Assembly: GCA_002317435.1 (NCBI GenBank)
Contig: DCIQ01000141.1
Span: 1 to 21,059, forward strand
Direction: 5' to 3'
DNA length: 21,059 nt
From: Bacteroidales bacterium UBA1722
GTDB lineage: Bacteria; Bacteroidota; Bacteroidia; Bacteroidales; UBA932
Positions within the stretch are counted from its first letter, which is position 1; the number at the start of each line of letters is the position of its first letter. Below are positions 1 to 8,666 of the stretch, one piece after another. The notes under the pieces were generated by a model that saw only the letters and a list, made by a program, of their open reading frames with translations, was not told the origin of the DNA and did no database searches. The position numbers and the translations under genes are program-made.

Positions 1-29
1 TAAGATGAACATCATTGGCCGGAAAATGT

Positions 30-37
30 TATATTTG
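30..37 (+). promoter_or_regulatory. Putative -7 promoter box for the DUF1846 gene
   Basis: TATATTTG fits the Bacteroidetes -7 consensus TAnnTTTG exactly and ends eight bases before the ATG at 46. I see no convincing -33 TTTG at the usual spacing; the nearest TTG is too close. If used, it would give a very short leader. Confidence 0.45.
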
Positions 38-45
38 TAACCCGT

Positions 46-1530
46 ATGAAATACGGATTCGACAACGAAAAATACCTGAAAATTCAGTCAGAGCACATTC
101 AGGAGCGCATTGCGCAGTTCGGAAACAAACTATACCTCGAGCTCGGAGGAAAACTTTTCGATGACAACCACGCCAGCCGCGTACTGCCGGGATTCCAGCC
201 GGACAGCAAACTTCTGATGCTTCAGAAACTCGCTGACAGAGCCGAAATCGTAATGGTCATAAGCGCTATCGACATAGAGAAGAACAAAATAAGAAGCGAT
301 CTGGGCATCACTTATGACGTGGATGTCATACGGCTGCGCTCAGAATTCCAGGATCGAGGTTTCCTGGTCAGTTCGGTGGTCATAACCCACTATAACGGTC
401 AGGGCAGCGCCGCCAATTTCCGCCAGCGTCTGGAGAGAATGGGCATCAAGGTCTATTTCCACTATACCATAGAAGGATATCCCACGAACGTGGCACTCAT
501 AGATTCCGACGAAGGCTTCGGAAAGAACGACTATGTGGAGACCACCAGACCCCTGGTCATCGTCACGGCCCCCGGTCCCGGCAGCGGGAAGATGGCCGTA
601 TGCCTCAGCCAGCTGTATCAGGAGCACAAGAGGGGCATAGAGGCAGGATACGCGAAATTCGAGACATTCCCCGTGTGGAGCCTTCCCCTGAAACACCCTG
701 TGAACATCGCCTACGAAGCGGCTACCGCGGATCTGAACGATGTGAATATGATAGACCCGTTCCATCTGGACGCATACGGTTCAATCGCCATAAACTACAA
801 CCGTGACATAGAGATATTTCCGGTACTGGATGCCCTTTTCCAGGGAATATACGGACACAATCCGTATAAGTCCCCCACCGATATGGGCGTGAATATGGTA
901 GGGTTCTGCATCAGTGACGATGAGGCATGCCGGAAGGCATCCAAGGATGAAATAATCAGGAGATATTATTCAGCCCTGAACAAAATGGCTGAAGGTGCCT
1001 GCAACGACTTGGAGATAAACAAAATCGCCCTGCTGATGAAGCAGGCCGGCATCACGACGGAATACAGGAAGACCACCATAGCCGCCAGAGAGAGAAAGGA
1101 GCAGTCGGGTGTTCCGTCTTCGGCGATAGAACTTCCGGACGGCACCATCATCACTGCGGAGACCAGTGCCCTGCTGGGTCCCAGCGCCGCACTCATAATG
1201 AACGCCACCAAGCATCTGGCAGGCATCCCCCATGAAATCAAACTGATTCCCCAGAGTATGATAGAGCCTATTCAGAAGACGAAGGTGGACTATCTGCACG
1301 GGCACAATCCCCGTCTGCATACGGATGAGGTGCTGGTCGCCCTCTCGGTACTCAGCATAAGTGACGAAAACTGCCGCAAGGCATTGGAATGTCTTCCCCT
1401 GTTCTGCGGCTGTCAGGTACATTCCACGGTAATGCTCAGCGAAGTGGACAGGAAAATCTTCAAGAAGCTGGGTGTGGACCTCACCTGCGACCCCGTAAAG
1501 AAGAACAAGAACCTCGCTCCTGGATTTTAG
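46..1530 (+). CDS. DUF1846 domain-containing protein (UPF0371 family)
   Basis: A 494-residue protein that I recognise as DUF1846 (UPF0371), from its opening MKYGFDNEKYLKIQSEHIQ and its conserved full-length pattern. Members are about 490-500 residues, so this one looks complete. The family is widespread in bacteria and lacks a firmly established reaction, so I assign none. There is no signal peptide or membrane segment, so it is probably cytosolic. A Gly/Pro-rich stretch (TAPGPGSGKMAV, about residues 174-185) resembles a nucleotide- or phosphate-binding loop, but that is inference. The start at 46 is the first ATG after a good -7 box. The S46 peptidase gene follows after 38 bases on the same strand with no visible terminator, so the two may share a transcript. 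Family call confident; function unknown. Confidence 0.88.
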   Translation: MKYGFDNEKYLKIQSEHIQERIAQFGNKLYLELGGKLFDDNHASRVLPGFQPDSKLLMLQKLADRAEIVMVISAIDIEKNKIRSDLGITYDVDVIRLRSEFQDRGFLVSSVVITHYNGQGSAANFRQRLERMGIKVYFHYTIEGYPTNVALIDSDEGFGKNDYVETTRPLVIVTAPGPGSGKMAVCLSQLYQEHKRGIEAGYAKFETFPVWSLPLKHPVNIAYEAATADLNDVNMIDPFHLDAYGSIAINYNRDIEIFPVLDALFQGIYGHNPYKSPTDMGVNMVGFCISDDEACRKASKDEIIRRYYSALNKMAEGACNDLEINKIALLMKQAGITTEYRKTTIAARERKEQSGVPSSAIELPDGTIITAETSALLGPSAALIMNATKHLAGIPHEIKLIPQSMIEPIQKTKVDYLHGHNPRLHTDEVLVALSVLSISDENCRKALECLPLFCGCQVHSTVMLSEVDRKIFKKLGVDLTCDPVKKNKNLAPGF

Positions 1531-1568
1531 GAAATATCAATTGACAACATGCCCCGACACCATCGATT

Positions 1569-3659
1569 ATGCGAAAAACACTGACATCACTGCTGGCCCT
1601 GTGCCTCGCCGGCACCATCATGGCCGATGAAGGAATGTGGCTTCCTTCCCTCATTTCCCAGCGTATAGACGACATGCACGAAAAAGGCTTCCACCTGTCA
1701 GCCGAAGACATCTACAGTATAAATCAGGCCTCCCTGAAGGATGCGGTGATGCTTTTCGGCGGCGGATGCACCGGAGAAGTCGTATCTTCGAAGGGGCTTG
1801 TATTCACCAACCACCACTGCGGATACTCCCAGATACAGCGCCACAGTTCCGTGGAACACGACTATCTGAAAGACGGTTTCTGGGCGATGTCCATGGAGGA
1901 AGAACTTCCCAATCCGGGGCTCACGGTTTCTTTCCTCGAATATATGGACGATGTCACCGACAGAGTGCTCTCGGGATATTCCGAAGGGATGAGTGAGACG
2001 CAACGCGACTCAGTGGTCGCCGCGAATTCCAAAAAGCTCATAGAAGACGCCACCGCACCCGGAAAAGGATTGAAAGCCGAAGTGGACGCCCTCTATTACG
2101 GCAACCAATACTTCATTTTCGTATTCCGCGAATTCAGGGATGTAAGACTGGTGGGTGCACCTCCTTCGAGCATCGGGAAATTCGGAGGAGACACAGACAA
2201 CTGGATGTGGCCCCGCCATACCGGGGACTTCTCCATCTTCAGGATCTATGCCGACGCGGACAACAACCCCGCCGACTACAGCTCCGACAATATCCCCTAC
2301 ACACCGAAAAGATATTTCAAGGTATCTGCCAAAGGAGTACATGAGGGGGATTTCACCTTCGTCTACGGTTTTCCGGGAAGCACCCGCGAATACGTGACAT
2401 CCGACCAGGTACGCTTCATCGGCGAAGTCTCGGATCCGAACGGCATCAGACTCAGGACCAAGAGACTCGACATACAGAAGAAATACATGTCCGGGGACCA
2501 GGCCGTAAGGATAATGTACTCCTCGAAAAATGCCTCCGTCTCCAATGCCTGGAAGAAGTGGCAGGGAGAAGTGAAGGGAATCAAACGGATGAACACGGTC
2601 AGCCGGAAGCAGGAGTACGAAGCGGAATTCACCCGTTGGGCCGCCGGCACCCGCTACGAAGGGGTAATCGACTCCCTGCACAGATATTACTCCGAATTGG
2701 AACCGTACCAGACGGCAGCCGGATACTACAGGGAATCCGTGCTTACGACAGAACTTCTGCGGTACTCCACCGGTATAGTAAAGGCTCTTTCCAAGGATGA
2801 TGCCGACACGTCGGCAATACTTGCTTCCAATTACAAGGACTACTGCCTGCCCATCGACCGGGAGTGTTTCGTGGAGATGGTCAGCGAATTCGGGAAAAAC
2901 GTCCCCGCCGAGTTCCTGCCGGAGCACTTCCGCTCCGAATATGCCGCACACGGCCACGATGCCGCAGCGTGGGCCGACGACCTCTACACCACCTCCGCAT
3001 TCAGCTCTGAAAGTGCGGTGAAAGCCGCTATTGCCGAAGGCAAAAACCTTAAGGAGGATGCCGCATACAAACTGATGGATGCGCTGACCACATTCTACAA
3101 TACCGGCATCTACCCTCACCTGAACAGAATCAACGGCCACATCACCCTCCTCTACCGGGATTACATGCGGGGGCAGATGGAATTCTCCCCCGAAAAGACA
3201 TTCTATCCGGATGCGAATCTGACCCTGCGCGTCGCATACGGACACGTGAGCGGATACCACCCCGCCGACGGGGTCTATTATAAGCACCAGTCCACCATCG
3301 AGGGGATCATGCAGAAAGACAATCCGGAGATTTTCGACTATAACATCCCCCAGGGGCTCAGAGACCTGTATGCCACGAAAGACTATGGCAGATGGGCGGA
3401 TGAGAACGGAACGGTACCCGTATGCTTCGCAGCCACGAACCACACTACCGGAGGAAACTCGGGCAGCCCCGTAATAAATGCTGACGGAGAACTCATAGGG
3501 CTGAATTTCGACCGGGTATGGGAAGGGACCATGAGCGACATAGTCTATGACCCGCAGGTATGCAGGAACATCTGTCTTGACGTAAGGTATCTGCTGTTCA
3601 TAATCGACAAGCTGGCCCGCGACACCAGGCTGCTGGACGAGATGGACATCGTCAGGTAA
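1569..3659 (+). CDS. dpp11: S46 family dipeptidyl-peptidase, DPP11-like (Asp/Glu-specific)
   Basis: A 696-residue serine exopeptidase of family S46, which removes dipeptides from peptide N termini in the periplasm of asaccharolytic and gut Bacteroidetes. Residues 1-19 form a signal peptide, with likely cleavage before DEGMW. The chymotrypsin-like triad is visible: His in TNHHCGY (residues 82-83), Asp220 in HTGDFSIFR, and Ser631 in GGNSGSP. Eighteen residues after the Ser is Arg649, in NFDRVWEGTMSD. In the Porphyromonas enzymes this position separates DPP11 (Arg, acidic P1) from DPP7 (Gly, hydrophobic P1), so I predict Asp/Glu specificity. Length is typical and the long helical insert between Asp and Ser is present. 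It ends seven bases from the convergent araC-type gene with no hairpin between them. Family certain; subtype rests on the single Arg and its context. Confidence 0.93.
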   Translation: MRKTLTSLLALCLAGTIMADEGMWLPSLISQRIDDMHEKGFHLSAEDIYSINQASLKDAVMLFGGGCTGEVVSSKGLVFTNHHCGYSQIQRHSSVEHDYLKDGFWAMSMEEELPNPGLTVSFLEYMDDVTDRVLSGYSEGMSETQRDSVVAANSKKLIEDATAPGKGLKAEVDALYYGNQYFIFVFREFRDVRLVGAPPSSIGKFGGDTDNWMWPRHTGDFSIFRIYADADNNPADYSSDNIPYTPKRYFKVSAKGVHEGDFTFVYGFPGSTREYVTSDQVRFIGEVSDPNGIRLRTKRLDIQKKYMSGDQAVRIMYSSKNASVSNAWKKWQGEVKGIKRMNTVSRKQEYEAEFTRWAAGTRYEGVIDSLHRYYSELEPYQTAAGYYRESVLTTELLRYSTGIVKALSKDDADTSAILASNYKDYCLPIDRECFVEMVSEFGKNVPAEFLPEHFRSEYAAHGHDAAAWADDLYTTSAFSSESAVKAAIAEGKNLKEDAAYKLMDALTTFYNTGIYPHLNRINGHITLLYRDYMRGQMEFSPEKTFYPDANLTLRVAYGHVSGYHPADGVYYKHQSTIEGIMQKDNPEIFDYNIPQGLRDLYATKDYGRWADENGTVPVCFAATNHTTGGNSGSPVINADGELIGLNFDRVWEGTMSDIVYDPQVCRNICLDVRYLLFIIDKLARDTRLLDEMDIVR

Positions 3660-3666
3660 TCACCGT

Positions 3667-4551
3667 CTATACCCTGAGCGCGTTCTGCTGATACTGCAGG
3701 GGAGAAATCCCTTCGTGGCTCTTGAAGAATTTGCCGAAGAAACTCTGATTCGGGAAGTGAAGCCGGTCCGACACTTCCTGCACCGACAATTCTCCCGAGC
3801 ACAGCAGGTTCCGGGCCTCTATCATGACATAGTCGGAAATCCACTCGTGGGCGGATACGCCGCTCTCCTGCTTCACTGCGGACGAAAGATACTTGGTGGT
3901 GACACATTGCAGCCCGGCATAGAAATCCAGTTTCCTCTCCTGACGGAAGTGAGTGCTCAGATTTGAAATAAATGACTGGAAAATCAGCTTCTGACGGGTG
4001 GTCCTGATCCTGGGACTGTCCGAGGATACGTTCACATGCCCCAGCAGGATGTAGAAAAGAGCCAGATCATACGCCTGCCTGATTTCTTTCTGATAAACAT
4101 ACTCCCTGGCGGTATGGATACTTTTCAATCCCCGATATATGCGGATTATCTCCTCCTTCTCCCTCGGCGACATTAAAAAGGCAGGTTCGGTCCAGTAGCG
4201 GCGATAGAATTCTACCAGATTCACATACGATGTGGTGGTATGAAAAGTATTGGTCTCGGATGTCATCCCGGCCAAGACACAGTCCGGCGATACTGAAAGA
4301 AACCGGCAGATCGAGTCTTTCACCAGAATGCAGAACATCCCCCCGGAGCAGACATGCTCCGTCACCCCCGATATGAAACGAATCTCACCACGGAGACAGA
4401 TAAGCACCAGATGGACTTTCAGAAGGGATGGAGATTTGTCATCTATGACCACGGCCGTATCGGGGTCGTCCATATTGTCGAAAACTATGAAGCCGGTATT
4501 CAGACCCGAATCCGAACTTTCCGATATTCTGGAGAGATTTATCTGATGCAT
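3667..4551 (-). CDS. AraC family transcriptional regulator
   Basis: A 294-residue protein with the AraC/XylS DNA-binding domain in its last 100 or so residues. The first helix-turn-helix lies around LDFYAGLQCVTTKYLSSAVK. The second lies around SVQEVSDRLHFPNQSFFGKF, followed by the typical closing KSHEGISPLQY. The N-terminal 190 residues would be the sensing and dimerisation part; they lack a recognisable cofactor motif and I cannot name a ligand. The gene is divergent from the TPR/condensation/ligase/carrier operon, separated by only 95 bases, which makes it the obvious candidate regulator of that operon (inference). Its 3' end is seven bases from the convergent S46 gene. The start at 4551 is the only ATG that gives the full N-terminal domain. 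Confidence 0.9.
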   Translation of the reverse strand: MHQINLSRISESSDSGLNTGFIVFDNMDDPDTAVVIDDKSPSLLKVHLVLICLRGEIRFISGVTEHVCSGGMFCILVKDSICRFLSVSPDCVLAGMTSETNTFHTTTSYVNLVEFYRRYWTEPAFLMSPREKEEIIRIYRGLKSIHTAREYVYQKEIRQAYDLALFYILLGHVNVSSDSPRIRTTRQKLIFQSFISNLSTHFRQERKLDFYAGLQCVTTKYLSSAVKQESGVSAHEWISDYVMIEARNLLCSGELSVQEVSDRLHFPNQSFFGKFFKSHEGISPLQYQQNALRV

Positions 4552-4559
4552 GGGGCGAA

Positions 4560-4617
4560 GTTATGGATTTTTGACCAAAATATACCACAATTTGAGCAAT
4601 GTTATATGGAATTCAGA
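4560..4617. promoter_or_regulatory. Candidate AraC-type operator: imperfect direct repeat
   Basis: GTTATGGATTTTTGA (4560-4574) recurs imperfectly as GTTATATGGAATTCAGA (4601-4617), 41 bases downstream in the same orientation, about four helical turns. AraC-family proteins often bind direct repeats. The downstream copy lies where a -33 box for the 4647 operon should be, and no good -33 box is present there, which would suit an activator-dependent promoter. Inferred from pattern only. Confidence 0.3.
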
Positions 4618-4619
4618 AC

Positions 4620-4627
4620 TAACTTTG
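4620..4627 (+). promoter_or_regulatory. Putative -7 promoter box of the acylation operon
   Basis: TAACTTTG fits TAnnTTTG exactly, 19 bases before the ATG at 4647. A TTTG at 4591-4594 is 25 bases upstream, longer than the usual spacing of about 19-20, so the -33 element is weak and activation may be needed. Confidence 0.5.
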
Positions 4628-4646
4628 CACCCGTGTCACAAAACCT

Positions 4647-5555
4647 ATGTACCGGAATACGACTATACTCTTGTTCCTGACTTGTCTGGCATCCATATTC
4701 GTGTCCCAGCCGGCCGTCTCGCAGAGTCACATATCCATAAAATATGCTGACAGCCTGCTTGTCCGTGCATCTGATGCGGACAGGGCGGCCACGATTCTCG
4801 AAGTTCTGGAGAAGCAGGCCTCTACAGAGAAGCAGAAGTGTGCCGTCCACTGGAGGATGGCGAGAGTTCTGACAGTCAAAGGAGAGGAAACCACCGATAA
4901 GGATCTCAGGAAGGCATTCTATCAGAAAGGAACGGAATATGCTTCGGCCGCCGTCAGGGAAGACCCGTCCGAACCTCAGGGGTACATGTGGCATTGCGCA
5001 TGCATCGGCAGGGAGTGCCAGATGAAGCCTCTGCTGAAACAGGCCGCCGCCGTGCCCGTAATGATGAAGGATCTCACTTTCATTCTGGATACGCTTGAGC
5101 GGACATCATTATCCGAAGCTTGGCAGGCTATGGCCGAAATCTACTTCCATCACCCCTTCAAATCTACGGACAGTGCCATAAATTTCATGCGTCAGGCTCT
5201 TCGGACCATTCCCGACGAAGAACTCAGGCTCTCCTCTTATCTCTTCATGGCGGAAATGCTTTACGAAAGGAACTGGAGTGCCGAAAAACGCTCCGAGTGC
5301 ATCACGAGAAACGCTTCCCGATACGGACAGAGCGCTTCCAATGTGGAAAACTGTTCATATATCGACGGGATGCTCGGCCCGGATCATATTCCTGTCTGGT
5401 CTGCCCGACCGTCAGGCTCCATCTCCGACAGAGAAGAAGCATCAGATATCATCGGCCATGCCATCCGGCTGTACAAAAAAACATCTGACCACTCCCCTGC
5501 GGATAAAAAGGATTATAATAAACTGACCGCTGCAGCGGCATCATTCAACAAATAA
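4647..5555 (+). CDS. Exported TPR-like helical repeat protein, first gene of the acylation operon
   Basis: A 302-residue protein of unknown function. Residues 1-25 are a Sec signal peptide (a hydrophobic run then AVSQSH), with no lipobox, so it is probably soluble in the periplasm. The rest is almost entirely helical with a tetratricopeptide-like rhythm: paired helices around residues 40-110 (RAATILEVLEKQ, CAVHWRMARVL, YASAAVREDP), then EAWQAMAEIYFHH and LSSYLFMAEMLYERNWS near 150-210. Such proteins usually scaffold partners. Its TAA stop shares a base with the next ATG (TAATG), so it is translationally coupled to the condensation-fold gene. That is a strong hint that the two act in one process, although one is exported and the others look cytosolic. 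No specific family recognised. Confidence 0.8.
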   Translation: MYRNTTILLFLTCLASIFVSQPAVSQSHISIKYADSLLVRASDADRAATILEVLEKQASTEKQKCAVHWRMARVLTVKGEETTDKDLRKAFYQKGTEYASAAVREDPSEPQGYMWHCACIGRECQMKPLLKQAAAVPVMMKDLTFILDTLERTSLSEAWQAMAEIYFHHPFKSTDSAINFMRQALRTIPDEELRLSSYLFMAEMLYERNWSAEKRSECITRNASRYGQSASNVENCSYIDGMLGPDHIPVWSARPSGSISDREEASDIIGHAIRLYKKTSDHSPADKKDYNKLTAAAASFNK

Positions 5556-6913
5556 TGGATAAAAAACTTTACGGCTTCAACCCATCCCAGGACGTCATCC
5601 GTCTTCAAACCAAATACACCCTGTTCAAACGGGTGGAGAACATTCTTTTCTGCACCGTCGTGAAAGGCGGGTTCGACAAGTCTTTGATGACGCAAGCCAT
5701 AAACCTGCTGTTCGAACGGCACGACTGCCTCAGAATCAAGTTCGTGGATAAGGAAAAAACGACATATCAGTATTTCGAGGATACACGCTGCATCGGTGTC
5801 ATCCCGGAGAAGAAGTTCAGAACTTACTCGGAGCAGACATCCTTCCTGCACCGGTTCCGCAGCAAGAAGGCCAACTGCTATACAGGGGATGTCCTGAGGG
5901 TCATTTTCGCTGAAGATCCGGCAGGTGAACAGCTCATCTATTTCAAGATAAGCCACTATGTGGCGGATACCTACGGAATAGGGGTGCTGGTCTCCGACCT
6001 TTTCTCTGTCTATGAATCACTTTCGAAAGGGACACCCCTGCCTCCGGCCCCCGGCAGTTTCGAGAAACTTTTGGAAAAGGATGCCGAATACAGGTCGAAC
6101 GATCAGGCCAGAGTGAAGGATGAAGAATTCTTCAGGGACTATTTCCAGAAGAGGCATCCCGAGAACCCGATGTACTGCGGAGTGCACGGCAGCCGGAGTG
6201 ACAGATGGATGAAAGTAAAGAAAAAAGGAGGCTTCGCCATGCCCTATTTCTTCGTCAGATGCGACACCGAAGGATACCGCTTCGCAATGCCCCGCGCCAT
6301 AGGACAGCAGGCACGTGAGTGGTGCGAGAAGGAAAACATATCACTGGCCACGTTCTTCTTCTACACTTTCGCCGTCGCCACATCCCTGATAAATGACAGG
6401 GCCAGATATCAGACTCCGCTGATGCTTCTGGACTGCAGGGGCACCGTCAGCGAACGGAAAGCCGCCGGCACCAAGGTCCAGCCGCTGAGCGTATATACCA
6501 CCGTCGATTACTCCAAATCCTTCTCCGAAAACATCACCGACGAGTACCGGGAACAGCAGGAACTCTACAAGCATACCCGCCTGACATATCTGGAAGTGGA
6601 ACAAATCCAGCATAAACAGTGGGGACATTCGATGCTCAGCCAGACCTACGGATTCTGCTTTTCATTCATTCCGACCAATATGCCGGAGAACGTGACGTTT
6701 CAGGTACTCAGTAACGGCAAATGCTCACTCACGGCCTATGTGGCCCTGATGTTCGACGTCAAGACCGGAAGCATCAATACCGTATATGATGTCCAGACCA
6801 TTCTCACCAGACCTGAAATTCTGGCTGAATTCAACAACACATATATCCGTGTAATCGAAAGTGTCCTGGAAAAAAGCGACATACCCATGTCCGAACTTTT
6901 CGCAAATTTCTAA
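5555..6913 (+). CDS. Free-standing condensation-domain (CoA-dependent acyltransferase fold) protein
   Basis: A 452-residue protein with the two-lobed fold of NRPS condensation domains, the right length for a single domain. The active-site motif HHxxxDG appears as SHYVADT: the catalytic second His is His134 and the structural Asp is Asp138, but the first His is Ser and the Gly is Thr. The second lobe shows the typical ending (LMFDVKTGSINTVYDVQTI, then ILAEFNNTYIRVIESVL). Condensation-fold enzymes move acyl or aminoacyl groups from a carrier protein or CoA to an amine or alcohol; relatives include PapA-type acyltransferases. The ligase and carrier genes directly downstream suggest the donor is carrier-bound. 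There is no signal peptide. Acceptor and product unknown. The start overlaps the previous stop by one base. Confidence 0.85.
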   Translation: MDKKLYGFNPSQDVIRLQTKYTLFKRVENILFCTVVKGGFDKSLMTQAINLLFERHDCLRIKFVDKEKTTYQYFEDTRCIGVIPEKKFRTYSEQTSFLHRFRSKKANCYTGDVLRVIFAEDPAGEQLIYFKISHYVADTYGIGVLVSDLFSVYESLSKGTPLPPAPGSFEKLLEKDAEYRSNDQARVKDEEFFRDYFQKRHPENPMYCGVHGSRSDRWMKVKKKGGFAMPYFFVRCDTEGYRFAMPRAIGQQAREWCEKENISLATFFFYTFAVATSLINDRARYQTPLMLLDCRGTVSERKAAGTKVQPLSVYTTVDYSKSFSENITDEYREQQELYKHTRLTYLEVEQIQHKQWGHSMLSQTYGFCFSFIPTNMPENVTFQVLSNGKCSLTAYVALMFDVKTGSINTVYDVQTILTRPEILAEFNNTYIRVIESVLEKSDIPMSELFANF

Positions 6914-6924
6914 TCTCATTCAGG

Positions 6925-8664
6925 ATGAAAAAAACAAAATACCTGTCCGAGAGACAGATGCAGGCGGACAAGATGCTCCGTGACGGAGATTTCAGCAGCA
7001 TAAGGGAGATTCTCGACAGACTCGTCACATTCTATCCGTCATCACCCATTCTGGCCGGTCTGGACCGGAAGAAGGAAATATTCACTTACAGCTCCACCGA
7101 ACTCCGGGAAGAGGTGATGAATCTGGGGGACGGTCTGATAAAAGCAGGGCTGAAGGACAAGCATATAGCCATCATAGCGGACAATTCATGCCGATATGTG
7201 ATAGCCGATATCTGCATCTCCAGCGGAGTGGGAGTCGTTACTCCTCTGGATGTCGAAGCACCGGCCGGGCTCCTGTCGGAACTGCTGTACAAATGCGATG
7301 CCGATGCGCTCCTATGTTCCGCCAGATGCCTGGACAAGATAGCTGAAATCAGGAAATCCAATCCACGGATAAACTCCGTCATAACCTTGGACAGGAAGGT
7401 GGATGGAATCCCATATTATGAGGAACTCGTGGCGGAAGGTGCCGCCATGAAGGAGAACAGCATCTACAGGAACATCGAACTCGACCTCGACGCCCCGGCC
7501 AAAATACTGTTCACCAGCGGAACCACCGGAGCCAACAAAGGGGTGGTCCTCTCCAATGCGAATCTGGCCGCCAACGCCGTGAACTGCATGGATGCCATCC
7601 TTGCCGGGGAGGGAAACACCTCGATGAGCATCCTCCCGATGCACCATGCCACGGAGATAAACACCCACGTAACCACCCGTATTGCCTGCGGCAAACTCAC
7701 ATATATAAACGACAATATCCGGAATATGATGACCAACATCAAAATATTCAAACCGGATATCATCACCATCGTCCCGATGATCGCCAATTCGTTCTACAAG
7801 AGCATCTGGGCGACGGCCGAGAAAAACGGAAAAGCCGGGAAACTCCGGAAAGGCATCAGGCTCTGCAATCTCCTGCGCAGGTTCGGAATCGACCGGACAC
7901 ACGAAATGTTCTCGGAAATATATGCACCCTTCGGAGGGAATCTCAAGATGATAGTATGCGGTGGAGCTATGCTGAATCCCACAGTGGTCAAGGGGATGAA
8001 TGACCTGGGCATCAGGATGGAGAACGGATACGGCATCACCGAATGCGGTCCCCTCATCTCGATGAATTCCGACACTTTGGGAGAATACCGGAGCGTCGGC
8101 AAGCCTTGTCCAGAACTGGAGGCGAAGATAAAGGACCCTGACGAAAACGGAATAGGAGAACTCTGCATACGGGGCAGAAGTGTCGCCAAAGGATATTACA
8201 AGGACCCCGAGGCCACCGCACAGGTTTTCGGACCGGACGGGTTCTTCAATACCGGGGACAGTGCCCGTATAGACGAGAAGGGGCGTATCTTCCTGATGGG
8301 ACGGAAAAAGAACACCATCATCCTCGAAAACGGAAAGAACATCTGCCCGGAAGAGCTTGAGAATCTGCTGGAGACGGCCATTCCACACGCCACGGACGTG
8401 GTGGTGTATCAGGCCGACTACAGAAACGGCAATTCTTCCGGAAAGATGTTGTGTGCCGGCATCTTCATAGAGGACGAAGAGAAGAGAAAGGATGTCTCCG
8501 CCATAAGGGCTTCGATCATATCCGTGAACGGAACCCTCCCCGAATATAAGAGAATCGATTATCTGGAACTTCCTTCAAAAGGATATGAAAAGTCCTCTTC
8601 GCGGAAAATCCGCAGAGTGTCGCTGCCTGCGGAATGTTCCGGTGAAGGCATAATGATATTATAA
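6925..8664 (+). CDS. Acyl-adenylating ligase (ANL superfamily, acyl-CoA/acyl-ACP synthetase-like)
   Basis: A 579-residue adenylate-forming enzyme. Visible core motifs are TSGTTGANKG (from residue 197, the phosphate loop), YGITE (369-373), TGD (443-445) and the hinge GRKKNTIILENGKNICPEE. The C-terminal catalytic Lys is probably Lys561 in SSSRKIRR, where the usual Gly before it is Arg. The motifs resemble fatty-acyl ligases more than NRPS adenylation domains, so I infer activation of a carboxylic acid and transfer to the carrier encoded two bases downstream. N-terminal residues 1-50 precede the AMP-binding core and look like an ordinary cap. There are no membrane segments. It sits 11 bases after the condensation-fold gene. 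ANL membership is certain; the substrate (fatty, aryl or amino acid) cannot be read from the sequence by eye. Confidence 0.92.
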   Translation: MKKTKYLSERQMQADKMLRDGDFSSIREILDRLVTFYPSSPILAGLDRKKEIFTYSSTELREEVMNLGDGLIKAGLKDKHIAIIADNSCRYVIADICISSGVGVVTPLDVEAPAGLLSELLYKCDADALLCSARCLDKIAEIRKSNPRINSVITLDRKVDGIPYYEELVAEGAAMKENSIYRNIELDLDAPAKILFTSGTTGANKGVVLSNANLAANAVNCMDAILAGEGNTSMSILPMHHATEINTHVTTRIACGKLTYINDNIRNMMTNIKIFKPDIITIVPMIANSFYKSIWATAEKNGKAGKLRKGIRLCNLLRRFGIDRTHEMFSEIYAPFGGNLKMIVCGGAMLNPTVVKGMNDLGIRMENGYGITECGPLISMNSDTLGEYRSVGKPCPELEAKIKDPDENGIGELCIRGRSVAKGYYKDPEATAQVFGPDGFFNTGDSARIDEKGRIFLMGRKKNTIILENGKNICPEELENLLETAIPHATDVVVYQADYRNGNSSGKMLCAGIFIEDEEKRKDVSAIRASIISVNGTLPEYKRIDYLELPSKGYEKSSSRKIRRVSLPAECSGEGIMIL

Positions 8665-8666
8665 AG

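Noticed and set aside
2010..3443. 477-codon minus-strand open frame
   Set aside because: Antisense to the S46 peptidase, whose triad and signal peptide are clear; the reverse frame shows no family signature.
7312..8388. 358-codon minus-strand open frame
   Set aside because: Antisense to the ligase gene with its full set of ANL motifs; a codon-bias shadow.
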